Below, in pieces: positions 60,970 to 64,000 of a stretch of DNA of 64,000 nucleotides. A program made the position numbers and the translations under genes. The notes under the pieces were generated by a model. The model was not told the origin of the DNA. It saw only the letters and a list, made by a program, of their open reading frames with translations, and searched no databases. The stretch is from Centroberyx gerrardi (lineage: Eukaryota; Chordata; Actinopteri; Beryciformes; Berycidae): positions 24,196,980 through 24,260,979 of the forward strand of contig NC_136010.1 in assembly GCF_048128805.1 (NCBI RefSeq), read 5' to 3'. Within the stretch, counting starts at the first letter, position 1. Every line of letters begins with the position of its first letter.

Positions 60970-61222
60970 GTGTCTCAGTATATTCTACTGCTGTTATCCT
61001 GCACACCCTGCACACATCCTACAATTCCTATATTTTGGTACTTTTCATTCAAATATTTCTACTTGTTAGGTTCTAGTGTTGTAAAAGTTAACACCCCCCC
61101 CCTTTTCACCCTACTCTTATTTCTATTGTATTTTTCTTTGCTGTATCCTATTACTATTTGCTGCTGTAACTATCTAATTTCCCCCCAGGGACCATTAAAG
61201 TTTCATGTTATCTTATCTTAAT
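60970..61222 (+). repeat. LINE 3' region and tail
   Basis: CTGCTGTAACTATCTAATTT followed by CCCCCCAGGGACCATTAAAG and TATCTTATCTTA is the usual end of fish LINEs (AATTTCCCC...GGGATCAATAAAGTATCTATCT). The preceding TGCACACC and TTGCTGTATCCTATTACT stretches fit the same element. Confidence 0.6.
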
Positions 61223-61428
61223 CCTGTATTTTCATGAATCCCTCACTTGGCCTCCTTTCCTTTCTGCCAGTCCACCCTCTCCTGAACCCCATACAAAACA
61301 ATCGCCCCTTTGCCTCGCCTCATGACCAATTTAACTAGCTCATGTCCTCCTCCCTCAGCCCCTCAGTCCCTCTGCCTTAACATTTATGCCCACTGACCAA
61401 GCATGCTAGATAGTAGATACAGACCTTG

Positions 61429-61592
61429 ACACACACACACACACACACACTCACACAAGACCATTGAACCTGAGCCTGTATGGAAATGTCCACCAGACCA
61501 AGAGTTCTTCTGTTATTGGACCTTAGAAGTTACAAACAGATAGACAGACCAACAACCACTAGGTCGACCAGTTAGCAGTATCCATAGACTAG

Positions 61593-61631
<39 letters not shown>
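61429..61631. repeat. (CA)n and (GT)n microsatellites
   Basis: CA at 61429-61450 and GT at 61595-61631. Confidence 0.9.
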
Positions 61632-61632
<1 letters not shown>

Positions 61633-62279
61633 TAGGCATGCATGCATAAAAGTGCTTGTGTCTGTGGATGGGTCTTGTTCCCACACTCAATTATGTTGTG
61701 GCGTTGTGTGTTTGCATGCATGCATACATGCTTGTGTCCGTGCTCATTCACATCTATGAACATGCGTGATAGTCTTATGTGTGTGTGTGAGTACACGCAC
61801 ACACTAGTATACACATGGGGCCCACGGTGAGTTTAAATAAAGCAACCCAATTACTGCCGACTCAACCACAGTGGTGATGAGGGCTGAGAGATAAACACAT
61901 AGAGGAGAGGCTGGCAACATTCCTCCTGTTTCAGACACAATCAAGACTGCCATACAGTCCGACCACATGCAATCATGGTCAGACAGTGATACATGACTCC
62001 GCTACTGGATGCTGTGTAAGGTCTCATAACGGATGGACACCAGTATAAGCTGCTACACTGTGGTTTTCGTGAGGTGCCTGGACAGTAAATTAAGGACTTT
62101 TGGTCTCGTTGATGTCATGGAGTTGGTTTAAGCAGAACAAGCATTCTAATTCTCAAGCTCTTATTGCAGATGTAGCCATCTAAATAGCAAGTCTCACTTT
62201 TACTGCATGCAGTCAACCATTGCTGTGCTGCTTGTCCACGCTTACCCCTCAAAGTGAGCTGTGGCATTGACCAATCACT

Positions 62280-62420
62280 TGGGGCGACAGGGTGGCCTAG
62301 CACTTGAGTGACTGTCCCATTGCCAAAACTTTGATCCCTGCAACAGCCGTGTTCTGTCAAAGTGTCCTTGGGTAAGACAATAAACCGAAGACCTTCAACC
62401 AAAAGGCCTAAAATGTAAAA
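62280..62420 (+). repeat. tRNA-derived SINE remnant
   Basis: Begins GGGGCGACAGGGTGGCCTAG, a tRNA-like head. It continues ACTGTCCCATTGCC, a B-box-like CTTTGATCCCTGCAA, and AGTGTCCTTGGGTAAGACA. A worn tail (AAATGTAAAATGCAAATGC) follows near 62410. Confidence 0.65.
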
Positions 62421-62737
62421 TGCAAATGCTACCCCTGTAGTTAGATGAACACAATTCTCTCCTCCTTTCATGAGCAAATGTCTTAAGATGAATCCTAACG
62501 TCAATACTAACCCATAATGTGCTTAACTGTCATGCCAGCAGTCAATATGGGAGAGTGGGGGTCATTTTTCTTCTCATTTTGGAACAAAACTCTTCAAATA
62601 TTCACATTGTAACAGTAGCAGTGATTGTGGTGTAACATATTGTTACATACACAAAACATATAACATATTTAGTACATCACTTGTAAGCTCAGAATCTTTC
62701 TTGATTCTTGCAATGTGGGAAGAGATTTAAACTATGT

Positions 62738-62800
62738 TGAGTCACTGGTTAAGAGTGTCAACAAAATGTCTGAAATGTAAATGTTAATGCAGCTCTGTTC
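62738..62800 (+). repeat. SINE tail fragment (weak)
   Basis: GGTTAAGAGTGTCAACAAAA followed by TGTCTGAAATGTAAATGTTAATG resembles a worn SINE tail. Confidence 0.3.
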
Positions 62801-64000
62801 AAGTAGCTGTTAATAGAGGTACACGTCCTGTATGCTGCCTACCAATCCAACACAGAAAACTTCTACTGAGTTCGGCCTGGAAACTCCAGTGGCACCAGTC
62901 CCACTTCTTACAAGCCTGCTGCACTGCTGCTGTACTGTTACACAAGTCCCAAGAGGAATTATTTAGAAAATCTTACAGTGCGAATGCTAAGCCATTGCAG
63001 CACGGTGGGACTTCCACAACGACTACCACTGTACGCGCGGCTTAATTAGGGAAGCACACAAACTGCGTTGAGTATCCAGCCAAATACCAGTCAGCTCAAC
63101 TTGGGAGTTCAGCAGAACAAGCCACAGTGGACGAGGTTTACAGCTTGAACAGAGGAAGCAGAGAACAGCTGGTAGAGTCTCAGTGAAAACAACCTGTGAG
63201 ACCGGGCCCAGACCTCAGGATAGTAATTACTGTCGCCGCTGTAATGGATGAAAAATGTCCTCCTCTGGTAAGACATGTGTGTTATTCAATACTGTCTCTC
63301 TGACCTAATAAAGAAACTATTAGCTGTGTTTAGGTCTTTTCTGCTGCCAGAGAGAGAGATAAAGAGCGTGAGAGTCAAAAGAGAAGAAAAGAGAATGAGA
63401 GAATGTTACATTTAAAATAACATTTGATTCATTCATCTATTCACTCACACTTTCGTTGCACATTTCCACAGTCAAACAGCCATAATGTTCACCAAACTGG
63501 ATCCATCTCCCACCTAGTGACAATTAGTGACGAGCAAACAAATCCCTCCTTTTAGCTACTTTATCTCCCAGAGCCTCCACCAGCTGGGACCTGCCTCAGC
63601 TTCCACAGAACTGACACTGGCTGTAAACAGCTACCTGAGACCTGAGGAAGAAAACTCACACGCACACACACGCTCGCACGCACACACACTCACGTGCAGA
63701 CGTGTATCCCTGCAGACAGGCGGTGGAAAAGGACAACCTTCCCTTTCCTCTTCCCTGCCTGAATCCCCTGTGTGCCAGGACAAGACCCCACCTCCTCGAC
63801 AACATCTGCTGCACACAAGAAGGCCCTTTTTCTTATATTTTTAGCCGTCTGGCGAAAAAAAATAAAAAAAAGGAACCAGGGGTTTCTGGAGTCAAAGAGA
63901 TGCTTTCTAACCAGCAACCCCTCCTCTTCCTCGCTGCCCGTCTGCCAGTCGTCGCAGAACAGTAGCCGGATTGAACGAGGGAGGGGTCGGACACACACGC
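62801..64000. other. Distal flank, no gene supported
   Basis: If tns2 continues upstream, its first coding exon or 5'UTR exons could lie here or beyond. No exon matching the start of tensin 2 was found. A TATA-like CTTATATTTTTAG (63833-63845, read on the minus strand as TAAAAATATAAG) and a splice-donor-like GTGAGT on the minus strand near 63690 are the only hints. Confidence 0.35.

Noticed and set aside
62115-62504. 129-residue minus-strand frame
   Set aside because: Mostly antisense to a SINE remnant.
1-64000. CRISPR array, prophage, restriction or toxin-antitoxin systems
   Set aside because: All tandem repeats are microsatellites or minisatellites without unique spacers, and every real gene is an intron-containing vertebrate gene.

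Overview
This window is animal nuclear DNA, almost certainly from a ray-finned (teleost) fish. The genes are split by GT-AG introns and their products are vertebrate proteins. The non-coding DNA is full of CA/GA microsatellites and of decayed SINE and LINE tails of kinds common in fish. No bacterial operons, CRISPR arrays, rRNA or intact transposon genes were seen.

Layout: (1) bases 1-3030 (+) hold the 3' part of an interleukin-17-receptor-family gene with a transmembrane exon and a SEFIR domain; its 5' end is outside the window. (2) 4362-11947 (+) is a complete cytosolic seryl-tRNA synthetase gene, sars1, with 11 coding exons and 516 codons. (3) 13726-15734 (+) is a compact six-exon gene for a 175-residue protein that looks like a PTB/PID fold followed by a short leucine-zipper-like tail; I cannot name it. 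(4) 17086-20880 (+) is tmem106c, complete in seven coding exons. (5) 24976-58942 (-) is tensin 2 (tns2, C1-TEN), transcribed towards tmem106c. I traced 28 coding exons carrying, from N to C, C1, PTP-like, C2, a very large disordered region, SH2 and PTB. The exon with the initiator codon was not found and lies upstream (above 58942) or beyond the window.

The four plus-strand genes are tightly packed, while tns2 occupies more than half of the window, mainly because of a 15.7 kb intron (42579-58235). That intron and the 59-64 kb flank contain microsatellites, degenerate minisatellites, palindromes, long C runs and TE remnants, with no convincing gene. The genes are not an obvious functional unit; this is a normal vertebrate neighbourhood of housekeeping and signalling genes. 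Exon boundaries were chosen by hand from GT/AG sites and checked for reading phase. Every exon joins in frame, giving 1737 codons including the stop for the visible part of tns2.

The most interesting observations are in tns2. The first C1 exon is bracketed by complementary (UG)n and (CA)n tracts. CT microsatellites act as polypyrimidine tracts at several acceptors. A decayed tandem duplication of an exon's 3' splice-site end lies in an intron. A charged Arg/Glu repeat occupies the giant exon. I saw nothing that I would call a new biological system.
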